Positions 1-8,718 of a stretch of DNA of 63,639 nucleotides are shown piece by piece; position 1 is the stretch's first letter, and every line of letters begins with the position of its first letter. The notes below the pieces were generated by a model. That model did no database searches and was not told the origin of the DNA. It saw only the letters and a list, made by a program, of their open reading frames with translations. The translations under genes were made by a program, and so were the position numbers. The stretch is from Flavobacteriales bacterium (GTDB lineage Bacteria > Bacteroidota > Bacteroidia > Flavobacteriales_E > Vicingaceae): contig JABAZP010000033.1 of assembly GCA_018608405.1 (NCBI GenBank), positions 78,254 to 141,892 of the forward strand, given 5' to 3'.

Positions 1-39
1 TTGAATGTTGAATGTTGAATAAATTTATATATAATTAAT

Positions 40-67
40 ATACATATAGTTAGTTAACTATATGTAT
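40..67. repeat. perfect 13-bp inverted repeat near the left edge
   Basis: ATACATATAGTTA (40-52) and TAACTATATGTAT (55-67) are exact reverse complements separated by 2 nt. The element lies just past the stop of the leftward methyltransferase gene. It could be a weak terminator, although no T-run follows, or a small palindromic repeat. Three direct TTGAATG-like units sit further left at 1-19. Confidence 0.5.
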
Positions 68-82
68 TTTCCACTCTAATTC

Positions 83-751
83 TTATTTATCTTTCCATGC
101 TCTGCACATTTCGCGCTTCCCTCCTTTTGGTCCTTTTAACTTCTCCACTCTAAAGCCTACTGCTTGCAGCCTACGCCTGATTACTCCTTTCACACAATAT
201 GTTACTAAAATACCTTCTGCCTTCAGCACATCAAACATTTTTTGAAATATTTCTTCCGTCCACATCTCTTCCTGTTTTTCAGGTGCGAAAGCATCAAAAT
301 AAACAACATCAAAAAATGCTGCACGCAGTTCCAATTCGCTCAGCTTTGAATGAAACTTGGAAAGCTTAAAATTATCTTGAAGCAGATTCTCAATTTCCCA
401 GGGAACAGTATGAATCCTTAAAAAAAGTCCTTGATCCATTCCCAGTAAACTTGAAAAATTAATTAACCCCAGCTCCTCTTCTTTAATTGGAAATGCTTCT
501 ACAGTATGATAATTGACCTTTAGCTGGTGTTCGTCTGCTGCCTTGATTGTGGTCATTACGTTCAACCCTGTTCCCATCCCAACTTCAAAGACAGAAATTT
601 CTTCTTGACTTGACTTTGGTAACAATCCATTTTTAATAAAAATGTGGTTAGACTCTGCTATCGCTCCATGCTTCGAGTGATAATGCTCGTCCATTTCTTC
701 CAAATAAATGGAAGTAGAACCATCTGCTGTTTCAATAAATTTTCGCTTCAC
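83..751 (-). CDS. mnmD: tRNA 5-methylaminomethyl-2-thiouridine methyltransferase MnmD
   Basis: This is predicted to perform the last methylation of mnm5s2U at the wobble position of certain tRNAs, as a free-standing MnmD lacking the FAD-dependent MnmC half found in enterobacteria. The 222 residues show the SAM-binding motif FEVGMGTGLN near residue 55, the YFDAFAPEKQEEMW stretch characteristic of the Methyltransf_30 (DUF752) family, and the C-terminal GPKGGKREM. The start is GTG at 751, with an in-frame stop three codons upstream. The gene is divergent from the thioredoxin-like gene across about 100 bp. Family assignment is confident; activity is inferred. Confidence 0.9.
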   Translation of the reverse strand: MKRKFIETADGSTSIYLEEMDEHYHSKHGAIAESNHIFIKNGLLPKSSQEEISVFEVGMGTGLNVMTTIKAADEHQLKVNYHTVEAFPIKEEELGLINFSSLLGMDQGLFLRIHTVPWEIENLLQDNFKLSKFHSKLSELELRAAFFDVVYFDAFAPEKQEEMWTEEIFQKMFDVLKAEGILVTYCVKGVIRRRLQAVGFRVEKLKGPKGGKREMCRAWKDK

Positions 752-828
752 TGGTGATTAAATTTTGTGTCACAAAAATACCTTTTCAAACTGTCGTTCG
801 ACTTACCTTTTATCTGGAAGTTGAACCT

Positions 829-836
829 TAATTTTG
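829..836 (+). promoter_or_regulatory. TAnnTTTG-type -7 promoter element
   Basis: TAATTTTG matches the Bacteroidota primary sigma -7 consensus TAnnTTTG and lies 14 nt before the ATG at 851. A clear -33 TTTG at the expected distance is not seen. Confidence 0.45.
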
Positions 837-850
837 ACAAAAAATAGTTT

Positions 851-1471
851 ATGCAAACACCAACCGATTCAATTATTACAAAAGAAGTACTCGATTCAGC
901 AATGAGCCACGATAGCTATATGAATTTATTGAATGAGCTAATGAGTCAAGGAAAAACGACTGGAAACGACCAAAGCGAGGCAATGGTTGGATACGGGAAA
1001 ATGAACGTGCAACGCATGAAACGTTTGAACAAAACGATTCAACTGAAGCCAGAACTTGAACAAGCTTTAAATGAATTGACTCGAAAAATTACTTTTCTAG
1101 TCATAACCGAAGGTTGGTGTGGCGATGCCGCCCAAAACGTACCTGTATTCAATAAACTGTTGGAGCACACCGATAAAATAGAACTCAAACTTATTTTACG
1201 CGATGAAAATCTTGAGGTAATGGATGCTTTTTTAACCAATGGTGGGCGTTCTATTCCTAAACTTATTGCCTTGGATACTGCAACTTTAGAAGTAATTGGA
1301 ACTTGGGGTCCTAGACCAGAAGCCGCGCAGTTTATGGTAACAGAATTCAGAAAAATTGAAAATGGAGAATACAGCGAGTTTGTAAAAGAAGTACAATTAT
1401 GGTATGCAAGGGACAAAACGCTCTCCATGCAAAACGAAATAATCGATTTATTTAAAGCCTGGAATAAGTAA
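851..1471 (+). CDS. thioredoxin-family protein with a single active-site cysteine
   Basis: This 206-residue cytosolic protein (no signal peptide) resembles the Thioredoxin_9 family common in Bacteroidota. The thioredoxin core runs from about residue 75 to 190, with the beta-strand and active-site segment FLVITEGWCGDA and a cis-Pro region RSIPKL. The active-site motif reads W-C-G-D-A: C90 is present but the second cysteine position is Ala93, so a classical dithiol cycle is impossible with this motif alone. It may act as a monothiol or binding protein. The preceding TAATTTTG element suggests its own promoter. Function is unknown beyond the fold. Confidence 0.8.
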   Translation: MQTPTDSIITKEVLDSAMSHDSYMNLLNELMSQGKTTGNDQSEAMVGYGKMNVQRMKRLNKTIQLKPELEQALNELTRKITFLVITEGWCGDAAQNVPVFNKLLEHTDKIELKLILRDENLEVMDAFLTNGGRSIPKLIALDTATLEVIGTWGPRPEAAQFMVTEFRKIENGEYSEFVKEVQLWYARDKTLSMQNEIIDLFKAWNK

Positions 1472-1504
1472 GGCAATATTTCAAGCTTTCATCGTTTATA
1501 GGCA

Positions 1505-1512
1505 TATATTTG
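1505..1512 (+). promoter_or_regulatory. TAnnTTTG -7 element with a very short leader
   Basis: TATATTTG ends only 5 nt before the ATG at 1518, so transcription would begin at or next to the start codon and leave a near-leaderless mRNA. Confidence 0.5.
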
Positions 1513-1517
1513 CACCT

Positions 1518-2987
1518 ATGAAAATTGGACGTTTTCTTCTATTGATTCTTATCGTGAGTGTTGTTTTCTCTTGCAGAAAAGACAATAATTTTATAGAAGA
1601 TAATAGTGCAAAACTGGAGTTCTCAACTGATTCCATCTCATTTGACACAGTTTTTACCACCATTGGCTCCGAAACAAAGAACTTTAGAATATACAACCCT
1701 CACAACCAACCCATTAAAATTAGTTCGATTCGACTAAATGGAGGTACAAACTCCAACTTTCGAATAAACATAGACGGGTTGTCTGGCAATAATTTCCAAA
1801 ATCTTGAAATTCCTGCAGAAGACAGTTTGTTTGCATTTATAGAGGTTACCGTTGACCCTAATAACACCTTCAATCCATTTGTTATAGAGGACTTTATTGA
1901 GTTTAATACCAACGGTAATCAACAAAAAATTATTTTAACAGCTTGGGGCCAAAATGCTATTTACTACACCCCTACTTCCTTCAACAGAGGTCTTCCAGAC
2001 TTTACTTGTTTAACAGGCCCGTGCAGCGATTTGGTACCCCCTGTTGACGTAACTTGGACAGATAGCTTGCCCATTGTCGTTTACGGTTTCATAGCCATTG
2101 ATACGCTAGATAAATTGACCATAGAGGAAGGCACCAAAGTTCACTTTCACAATGGCGGTGGAATGTGGGTATACCGAGGAGGAGAACTAGATGTGAATGG
2201 CACAAAAGAAAAACCAGTTATTTTTAGAGGCGATCGATTGGAGCCTGGATTTGATGACGTTCCAGGTCAATGGGATCGAATTTGGATCAATGAGGGAGCT
2301 ATCAATGATATTAACTACGCCGTCGTTCAAAATGCATTTGTCGGAATTCAAGCTGAAGCATTATTTTTAAATGGGAATCCCACTCAACTCGGAAACCTGA
2401 ATTTAAGAAACACCATCATTAAAAACTGCTCAGGAATCGGTTTGCTTACTGCTTACTTTAATGTACTCGCTGAGAATACAGTTATTTCAGACTGCAGAGA
2501 ATACAATGCTGTAATACAATCGTTGGGAAACTGGAGGTTCGACCATTGTACTTTTGCCAATTATGCAGGAGGAGGCGGAAGAGAAACACCAGCTGTTTTT
2601 ATTAAAAACAATTATACCGCAGGTGCTACTATTTTTGTCGACACTCCAAATGTGGCAATTAGAAACTCCATTGTATACGGTTCAATAGAGTCAGAATTTA
2701 ACATTAAGGTCATTAACAATGGCAGCACGAACGTTAACGTTGTGAACTCTATTTTAAAAACCGATGAAAATACATCTGATGCCAACAGGTATTTGAATAT
2801 CTTAAAAAACCCACCGAACGAAATTTTTAACGACGCCGGTGGTGGAGATTTTGAGTTGTACGACAATTCAAGAGCTCGGGATATCGGAAATGTAACCATT
2901 GGGAATAGTATTCCACTAGACCTGAACGGAAATTCCCGTCATTCAAGTGATGGCCTTCCTGATGCAGGAGCTTACGAATTTCAGTAA
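1518..2987 (+). CDS. right-handed parallel beta-helix lipoprotein
   Basis: The 489-residue protein begins with a lipoprotein signal (LILIVSVVFSC, lipobox Cys19), so it should be lipid-anchored in the envelope. Residues about 200-480 carry repetitive strands such as LNLRNTIIKNCSGIG and NTVISDCREYN, typical of parallel beta-helix folds. The end, DGLPDAGAYEFQ, matches the tail seen in choice-of-anchor Q type proteins. No catalytic residues could be assigned, so it may be a structural or carbohydrate-binding surface protein. It ends 4 bp before the convergent acyl-CoA reductase gene. Confidence 0.75.
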   Translation: MKIGRFLLLILIVSVVFSCRKDNNFIEDNSAKLEFSTDSISFDTVFTTIGSETKNFRIYNPHNQPIKISSIRLNGGTNSNFRINIDGLSGNNFQNLEIPAEDSLFAFIEVTVDPNNTFNPFVIEDFIEFNTNGNQQKIILTAWGQNAIYYTPTSFNRGLPDFTCLTGPCSDLVPPVDVTWTDSLPIVVYGFIAIDTLDKLTIEEGTKVHFHNGGGMWVYRGGELDVNGTKEKPVIFRGDRLEPGFDDVPGQWDRIWINEGAINDINYAVVQNAFVGIQAEALFLNGNPTQLGNLNLRNTIIKNCSGIGLLTAYFNVLAENTVISDCREYNAVIQSLGNWRFDHCTFANYAGGGGRETPAVFIKNNYTAGATIFVDTPNVAIRNSIVYGSIESEFNIKVINNGSTNVNVVNSILKTDENTSDANRYLNILKNPPNEIFNDAGGGDFELYDNSRARDIGNVTIGNSIPLDLNGNSRHSSDGLPDAGAYEFQ

Positions 2988-2991
2988 TTCC

Positions 2992-4047
2992 TTAATTCAA
3001 CAGAAATTCAACAGTATCAACTCCATCGGCGTAATCCCACAGTTCCGGAGATTGAGCTTTCCCAAAAGGCACCTTTTGCGGCAAGGCGGCATTAGAAACT
3101 ACGCACTGTAACTCGTCTTTTCGATTTTCTATAATGGACTTTACTTGCTCAATCGTATCATAAAATTCGTAAAACAATACGCCTACCGGAGAGTGAATCC
3201 CTTCATCCTCTTTCATCAATAGAAAGCCATTTTCTATCAATTCAATTTTATTTAGCAAGTAAACCGCTTTATTGTAATCGTAGTTATTTGCATACTTATT
3301 GTGATTTGCTATTTCTTGGTAATGAAAGAGCGCCTTAAATACCTGATCTAAGTCGTAGCCTTTTGGAAGGTATAGTTTTGTAACATTTCTACAACCCAAT
3401 CCAAAGTGTCTAAAAATATCATGACTCAATCCATTTAGCTCCTCTTCACTTTCATCGCCATTTAAAACAGCAATAGAAGTTCTATTTTTCCGAATAATTC
3501 GTTTTTTGTCTTTAAAGTAGTAGTCAAAGTACCGCGCAGAATTATCACTTCCAGTTGCTATTAAGCTATCAACGTCTTTCAATTGTTCTACAATTTTAAT
3601 CTGCTCAGGGTTTGGGATCATTTTTTGAAGAGCCGTTAAAACAAGCATCATTAAACTTCTGTCTTTTGACGAAACTTTTGCGTGTAGAACGTTTCCGCTG
3701 ATTAACACGGATAAAGCGTCGTGTAAGCCAACCAATGGGAGATTACCGGCCATAATTACTCCTACCTTTGAATTCTCATTAGCTTCTAAATCATAAGTCG
3801 ATAACCATTTTTCAACTTTTTCATGTTCCAAAGCATTTGCCCAAGCTTCATAAACGGCAAGCACTGAATCTTTTGTAAACCAACCATTCTCACTATGAAC
3901 GAGGTCAATCAATTCAGCAGCCTTTTTTATCTCGTCTTCAAGCTTCGTATTAGACGGAATGTGACTGTTATCCTTGTAAAAAATAACCGAGTCTTTAAAG
4001 AATTCTCCTAACGCAATAAGAGTTGTTTTTTTAGTCGCTGAATTCAT
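2992..4047 (-). CDS. acyl-CoA reductase, LuxC family
   Basis: The 351-residue protein matches the LuxC/acyl-CoA reductase family (PF05893), an aldehyde-dehydrogenase-like fold that reduces acyl-CoA or acyl-enzyme to aldehyde with NADPH. Visible landmarks are the nucleotide-binding segment GNLPLVGLHDALSVL (about 101-115), KVSSKDRSL, and GLGCRNVTKLYLP with the probable nucleophile Cys219. No luxAB or luxD genes accompany it, so bioluminescence is not implied. It is divergent from a ferredoxin gene about 100 bp away, a pairing I recall from other Bacteroidota; a redox link between the two is inference. Confidence 0.85.
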   Translation of the reverse strand: MNSATKKTTLIALGEFFKDSVIFYKDNSHIPSNTKLEDEIKKAAELIDLVHSENGWFTKDSVLAVYEAWANALEHEKVEKWLSTYDLEANENSKVGVIMAGNLPLVGLHDALSVLISGNVLHAKVSSKDRSLMMLVLTALQKMIPNPEQIKIVEQLKDVDSLIATGSDNSARYFDYYFKDKKRIIRKNRTSIAVLNGDESEEELNGLSHDIFRHFGLGCRNVTKLYLPKGYDLDQVFKALFHYQEIANHNKYANNYDYNKAVYLLNKIELIENGFLLMKEDEGIHSPVGVLFYEFYDTIEQVKSIIENRKDELQCVVSNAALPQKVPFGKAQSPELWDYADGVDTVEFLLN

Positions 4048-4148
4048 GTCTATAATTATACTTAAAACGTTAATTTTGCAAACGAATTTGAACCAATTGA
4101 ATCAATCATTGGTTTCGATACAAAATTACAAACATAAAATAGACCTCA

Positions 4149-4496
4149 ATGGCAATTATTATAACAGACGAATGTATTAACTGCGGAGCTTGTGAGCCGG
4201 AATGTCCAAACAATGCTATTTACGAAGGTGGTGAAGAATGGAGATTTTCTGATGGAACAGGAGTTTCAAATGACTATAAAACAAGAAAAGGAGATGTAAT
4301 TGGTGCTGACACTGAGAATGAACCTGTGAGCCTTGATTACTACTATATTGTACCAGACAAATGCACCGAGTGCGTAGGATTTCACGACGAACCACAATGT
4401 GCTGCCGTTTGTCCTGTTGATTGTTGCGTTGATGATCCGGACGTAAGAGAAACAAAAGAAGAACTATTATCTAAAAAAGAAGCGCTTCACATTTAG
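4149..4496 (+). CDS. 2[4Fe-4S] ferredoxin (Allochromatium type)
   Basis: This is a 115-residue soluble electron carrier. The first cluster motif is CINCGACEPECP (Cys9, 12, 15, 19). The second is CTEC followed by eight residues and CAAVCP, the long spacer typical of the Alvin-type dicluster ferredoxins. An insertion of about 40 residues separates the two motifs, and a C-terminal acidic/basic extension follows. It is divergent from the LuxC-family reductase. The redox partner is not identifiable from sequence. Confidence 0.92.
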   Translation: MAIIITDECINCGACEPECPNNAIYEGGEEWRFSDGTGVSNDYKTRKGDVIGADTENEPVSLDYYYIVPDKCTECVGFHDEPQCAAVCPVDCCVDDPDVRETKEELLSKKEALHI

Positions 4497-4551
4497 TAAG
4501 CCTCTTTCATACGATTTCGGTGCAATTGTTGTTTTATATCCGTTAACATTC

Positions 4552-4559
4552 TAACTTTA
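4552..4559 (+). promoter_or_regulatory. near-consensus -7 element (TAACTTTA)
   Basis: TAACTTTA matches seven of the eight positions of TAnnTTTG and ends 5 nt before the ATG at 4565. It predicts another very short leader. Confidence 0.35.
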
Positions 4560-4564
4560 CGAAT

Positions 4565-5575
4565 ATGCGGATTCTGTCAGCCATTGCACTTTTTTTTTGC
4601 ACTCAGTTTTATTCATCAGCTCAAACAACCGATTCTAAGCAAACGGATTACCAAGACATTGACCAAGACCGGATAGAAAGTTTGGCCTATGCAGTGTTGC
4701 AAGAATTACCTAAAATTGAAAAGGATAGTCTCAATGCATTACTTAAAAAAGAGTTAACTCGCAGCTTAACTAAAGAAAGTGCATTCCGCTATTCATTTGA
4801 TCAAGTGAAAAGTCTCAGCATTTTAACCTCACCAGATTCTGCTTTTAGAATTTTTAATTGGGAAATAGCTTATCTCAATGGCACTAACAGGTACGAATGC
4901 TTGCTACTAAAAAAACAAGGAGCTGCGTTCACCTTAGAAACGCTTCAACCACTAGATTCCGTTTTTGTGCGACAAAATTTAGAGAACCAACAACTAGGAA
5001 AAGAAAACTGGTTACCGGCCATATACTATAAAATTATTCCAGTAAAAAGTCGTTTTCAAACCTTTTATACCCTGTTAGCTTGGGATGGTAATGACTTACT
5101 AACCAACAAGAAATACATTGACGTCTTGTGGTTTGATAAAAAAGGTGAAACCCATTTTGGTGCCCCCATTTTTAAAGATAACAGAACTGCAAAATCTAGG
5201 GTAATTTTTGAATTTGGTGGTCAAAATGCAATGACTTTAAATTTTGAAGAAGAGCTAGAGCGCATTTCTTTTAGCCATTTAGCCCCGCCTAGTTCAAACT
5301 TAGAAGGAATTTATGAATACTACGGTGCAGATATTACTTTCGATGCTTATCAATGGAAAGGAAATTACTGGCAATTGATTAATGAGGTTATTCCTGCATG
5401 GGCAGATCCAAAAGGAAGAACTGAAACGAGCGTTTCAAAAAAGAAATTCGAAAAGGAAGACGTTGCAAATCCTAATACTGCTGTAAAAATTCTAAAGGAA
5501 TCAGAAAAGAGGAAGAGGATAGCCGATGATAAATTAAAGGAAGAAGCTGAACAACTTAAAGCAGCTCCTCAATAA
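4565..5575 (+). CDS. secreted hypothetical protein
   Basis: This 336-residue protein has a clear Sec signal peptide (ILSAIALFFCTQFYSSAQ, cleavage near residue 20). The mature part has no motif I can name. It contains mixed alpha/beta segments, including VLWFDKKGETHFGAPIF near residue 195, and a charged, coiled-coil-like C-terminus rich in Lys and Glu (about 295-336). It overlaps the convergent moxR gene by 20 bp at the 3' ends. The conserved position beside moxR suggests a Bacteroidota-specific periplasmic protein, but no function is proposed. Confidence 0.7.
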   Translation: MRILSAIALFFCTQFYSSAQTTDSKQTDYQDIDQDRIESLAYAVLQELPKIEKDSLNALLKKELTRSLTKESAFRYSFDQVKSLSILTSPDSAFRIFNWEIAYLNGTNRYECLLLKKQGAAFTLETLQPLDSVFVRQNLENQQLGKENWLPAIYYKIIPVKSRFQTFYTLLAWDGNDLLTNKKYIDVLWFDKKGETHFGAPIFKDNRTAKSRVIFEFGGQNAMTLNFEEELERISFSHLAPPSSNLEGIYEYYGADITFDAYQWKGNYWQLINEVIPAWADPKGRTETSVSKKKFEKEDVANPNTAVKILKESEKRKRIADDKLKEEAEQLKAAPQ

Positions 5576-6521
5576 TTCTTTCGATAGAATACCCCTCTGC
5601 CTCAGCCTTATAATTTCTAACTATTCTGTGGCGAAGTATTGGCTCTGCAACAGCCTTAACATCTTCAATGTCCGGAGAATATTTACCATTAATTGCTGCA
5701 TGGCACTTTGCTCCTACAACCAAAAATTGAGAAGCTCTTGGTCCCGCTCCCCAACTTAAAAAATCGTTCACCATTTGCGGAGAATTAGCTGTATTTGGCC
5801 TTGTGCTAGCAGCTAATTTAACAGCATATTCCAACACATTGTCAGGAACAGGTATTTTGCGAATCAATTGTTGGAAAAACATAATTTCTTCACCATTCAT
5901 CACATTATTTACAGAAGCTGTTAAGTTAGTTGTGGTAGACTTTACGATATTTACCTCATCCTCTAAGTTCGGATAGTCCAACCAAATGTTAAACATAAAC
6001 CGGTCTAACTGTGCTTCAGGTAGAGGGTAGGTTCCTTCTTGCTCAATTGGGTTTTGAGTTGCCAACACAAAAAATGGCTGTGGTAAATCATAGGTTTTAC
6101 CTGCAGTGGTTATTTTTTTCTCTTGCATGGCTTCTAATAAAGCCGATTGTGTTTTTGGTGGTGTTCTGTTAATCTCATCTGCTAAAATCAAATTAGAAAA
6201 AAGTGGTCCAGGTATGAATTTAAAACTTCTTGATTCATCTAAAATCTCTGATCCAATAATATCCGAAGGCATTAAATCAGGAGTAAACTGAATTCGATTA
6301 AAACTTAACCCTAACGCTTCTGAAACGGTATTCACAAGTAATGTTTTTGCCAACCCCGGCACTCCAACAAGCAAACAGTGGCCATTGCTAAAAATTGAAA
6401 TCAATAAATTTTTAACTACGTCCTTTTGTCCTACAATTACTTTACCAATTTCTTGATTCAACTCATTGTATTTCTGAACTAAAGCGTCAACCGCTTCTGC
6501 ATCTGAAGAATATTGTTTCAT
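5556..6521 (-). CDS. MoxR-family AAA+ ATPase
   Basis: This is a cytoplasmic AAA+ chaperone-like ATPase. Members usually act with von Willebrand factor A proteins in maturing enzymes or complexes. Walker A is GVPGLAKT (53-60), Walker B LILADE (Asp115-Glu116), followed by INRTPPKTQSALLEAMQE and the sensor-1 region ATQNPIEQEGTYPLPEAQLDRF. I choose the ATG at 6521 (321 residues): it lies 1 nt past the upstream stop and begins at the conserved N-terminus. A longer frame from 6563 would overlap the upstream gene by 41 nt. It is the last gene of the guaB-chaperone string. No vWA partner follows; the next gene is convergent. Confidence 0.9.
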   Translation of the reverse strand: MKQYSSDAEAVDALVQKYNELNQEIGKVIVGQKDVVKNLLISIFSNGHCLLVGVPGLAKTLLVNTVSEALGLSFNRIQFTPDLMPSDIIGSEILDESRSFKFIPGPLFSNLILADEINRTPPKTQSALLEAMQEKKITTAGKTYDLPQPFFVLATQNPIEQEGTYPLPEAQLDRFMFNIWLDYPNLEDEVNIVKSTTTNLTASVNNVMNGEEIMFFQQLIRKIPVPDNVLEYAVKLAASTRPNTANSPQMVNDFLSWGAGPRASQFLVVGAKCHAAINGKYSPDIEDVKAVAEPILRHRIVRNYKAEAEGYSIERIIEELL

Positions 6522-6522
6522 A

Positions 6523-7887
6523 TTATTTTGCGCTATTTTCAATCCAAGCTTGCTGAAATTCACAGGCAGAGCAATATTCCATGTTTAACCTCATATAGGT
6601 CTTTGAAATGTTGTTCTTAATCCAATCTTGCAAAGCTTGCTGTTCTTTTTCAGCTAATGCTGCTGCTTTTATTTTCTGATAATCTTTTTCTAGACTCGCT
6701 CGATGTGGTTCTGTTCGCTTGATCATTTTAACTATTCTATAACCTGGCTTTGACCTTGGATCACTAATAATTACAGGTTTAGAAATATCTCCTACTTCCA
6801 TTTCATCAATAACAAAAAACAGGGCGGGATCAATTTCATCCATCGGTGTCATTGAACTGCTCGTTTGTGGGTTTGCCATAACACCACCGTTATTTTTGGT
6901 ATTCTCATCTTCCGAATACTTCTTAGCGGCTTCTTGAAAACTTATTTTATTACTGTCAATTAAACTGGCGATGCTATCTAATGTTCGCTCTGCTTTCTCA
7001 AATGAGGCTTTATCTTGTTTTGGTTTTAGTAGAATGTGACGCACGTTCACTTTATTACCTCTACGTTCAATTAACTGAATGATGTGAAAGCCATACCGGG
7101 TTTCGATAATTGGAGAAACATTCCCCGTTTTTAATTTAAATGAGGCCGCTCCAAACTCAGGTTCAACCTCTCCCTTTCCTACAAAGCCTATATCTCCACC
7201 TTTAAGAGCAGAACCTTGATCCTCTGAGTACAATAAAGCTAGGGTAGAAAATTTCTCACCTTCGTTAACTCGTTTTCGATATTCATTTAACTTGTCCTTT
7301 ACTGCCTTAATGGAGGACACAGGAGTTTTTGCATAAATAGCAATCTGAGCCAACTCTACTTCTGAATTGATCAATGGCAAACTGTCTTCTGGTATCTTCT
7401 CAAAGTATTGACGGACATCATCTGGCGTAACCGAAACTCCTGAAGTAATCTCACCTTGCATTCGCTGTATGGTCATTTGCTCACGAATGGGATCTCTGAA
7501 CTCCTTTTTAATCTGTGCTAGTGGTTTTTTATAGTATGCCTCCATTGCCTCTTGCGAACCAATCTGTGCCATGTAATACCTTATTCTTCTGTCTAATTCA
7601 CCTTCAATTTGCGCTTCATCCACCACCACACTGTCTAACTCAGCTTGGTTCACCAACATTTTAGAGTACAGTATATCTTCAAAGATTTGGCATTTTGTAT
7701 TATCATCCATTGTCGCACCTTGCTTCAAATATGCCACGTATTTATTCTCTAATTCTGACTTTGTAGCAATCTGATCTCCCACAACGGCTATTACCTCGTC
7801 TAAAATCGTACCTCGCTGAGCAGACGTAAATAAAGATAGCGCGAACAAAACACAAAAACTTAAATAGGCTTTATTCATATACTTCAT
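6523..7887 (-). CDS. SurA-type periplasmic peptidyl-prolyl isomerase
   Basis: This 454-residue periplasmic chaperone is predicted to help outer-membrane proteins fold. After a signal peptide ending near TSAQ (residue 24) comes a SurA N-terminal chaperone domain (about 28-170), then two parvulin domains at roughly 178-275 (GGDIGFVGKGE, YGFHIIQLIERR) and 281-395 (VRHILLKP, NNGGVMANP). It overlaps the upstream lipoprotein gene by up to 17 nt; an ATG three codons in (7878) would reduce this to 8 nt. Translational coupling within the operon is likely. The second parvulin domain looks more canonical than the first. Confidence 0.9.
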   Translation of the reverse strand: MKYMNKAYLSFCVLFALSLFTSAQRGTILDEVIAVVGDQIATKSELENKYVAYLKQGATMDDNTKCQIFEDILYSKMLVNQAELDSVVVDEAQIEGELDRRIRYYMAQIGSQEAMEAYYKKPLAQIKKEFRDPIREQMTIQRMQGEITSGVSVTPDDVRQYFEKIPEDSLPLINSEVELAQIAIYAKTPVSSIKAVKDKLNEYRKRVNEGEKFSTLALLYSEDQGSALKGGDIGFVGKGEVEPEFGAASFKLKTGNVSPIIETRYGFHIIQLIERRGNKVNVRHILLKPKQDKASFEKAERTLDSIASLIDSNKISFQEAAKKYSEDENTKNNGGVMANPQTSSSMTPMDEIDPALFFVIDEMEVGDISKPVIISDPRSKPGYRIVKMIKRTEPHRASLEKDYQKIKAAALAEKEQQALQDWIKNNISKTYMRLNMEYCSACEFQQAWIENSAK

Positions 7888-8713
7888 ACTCTTTTTTTAA
7901 GGTTGCTGACTCAACTATTTCTTGCTTCACTTTGGCAATCAACTCAATCTTTCGTTTGTTGAGAATAATACTTTTCAACTCATCTTTAACCCACGAGAAA
8001 GGCGCTGTCTGTCCTTTAAAACGAATTGCATAAGAGTTGATATACATTGTTCTTAAACTATCCTGAATCAAATTATTACCTGTCGTAAGATTAAGATTTT
8101 TATCTGCTGGTAGTTTACCAATTTCCTTAATTTTTGCTAAAGGAATCCATTCCAGCGTATCCAAGTGGCAAGCAATTGCAAACTGCGAACAGAACTCTAT
8201 TAAATCTGCTTTGTAGTAGGCCACGTCTTGAGACATCCATTGCTCTAAAGAGTCTTTACCAGGAGCGGTGTTAAGAGTTGCAACAAAAATACTTTGAGTT
8301 ACATCTTCCCGCAATTTGAAATTCTCCGCATTCGACTTGTAATACTTCTTTAATTCTTTAACAGTTACCAGTGTATCCAACTTTTGATTCACAAGTTGAT
8401 TCTCAAAGGTGTAGATTAACAAGGAATTTCTATAATTCTCTAATTGCTTTTCAAAGCTTGCAGATTTTTCAGTAAGGTTATCCAACGCTTTCTGAATCAG
8501 GAGCTTTTCCTTAACCCAATTGTCAATATATAGGCTTCGTTGTGCTATTGAATCCACTTGACTTCCATCACTCGTAAAGCTGGGAATATCTGATTCAAAA
8601 AGAAATTGATCACCTACCCTAGCTACTTTTTCCCTGTCGTCTTCCTTGGTGAATAAACTACACGAGCTTAAGCCCATAGAAACTAAAACAAGAAGAGCGT
8701 GTGTAAGCTTCAA
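7871..8713 (-). CDS. SurA_N-like lipoprotein without an isomerase domain
   Basis: The 280-residue protein has a lipoprotein signal (MGLSSC, lipobox Cys18). The rest is mostly helical and resembles the chaperone part of SurA/PpiD proteins: the paired-helix segment near residues 60-130 (NWVKEKLLIQKALDNL, then KELKKYYKSNAENFKLRED). No parvulin motif (HILI...GGDLG) is present. It sits between two full parvulin proteins, 5 bp after one and overlapping the other. A membrane-anchored chaperone working with its neighbours is the natural inference; databases often label such proteins simply as isomerases. Confidence 0.75.
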   Translation of the reverse strand: MKLTHALLVLVSMGLSSCSLFTKEDDREKVARVGDQFLFESDIPSFTSDGSQVDSIAQRSLYIDNWVKEKLLIQKALDNLTEKSASFEKQLENYRNSLLIYTFENQLVNQKLDTLVTVKELKKYYKSNAENFKLREDVTQSIFVATLNTAPGKDSLEQWMSQDVAYYKADLIEFCSQFAIACHLDTLEWIPLAKIKEIGKLPADKNLNLTTGNNLIQDSLRTMYINSYAIRFKGQTAPFSWVKDELKSIILNKRKIELIAKVKQEIVESATLKKEYEVYE

Positions 8714-8718
8714 ATCTA

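Noticed and set aside
1039..1476. 145-codon open frame opposite the thioredoxin-like gene
   Set aside because: It is the antisense shadow of a gene with clear protein motifs, and its translation has low-complexity, non-protein character.
2992..4047. bioluminescence operon (LuxC homologue)
   Set aside because: No luciferase, LuxD or LuxE genes are nearby; the neighbour is a ferredoxin.
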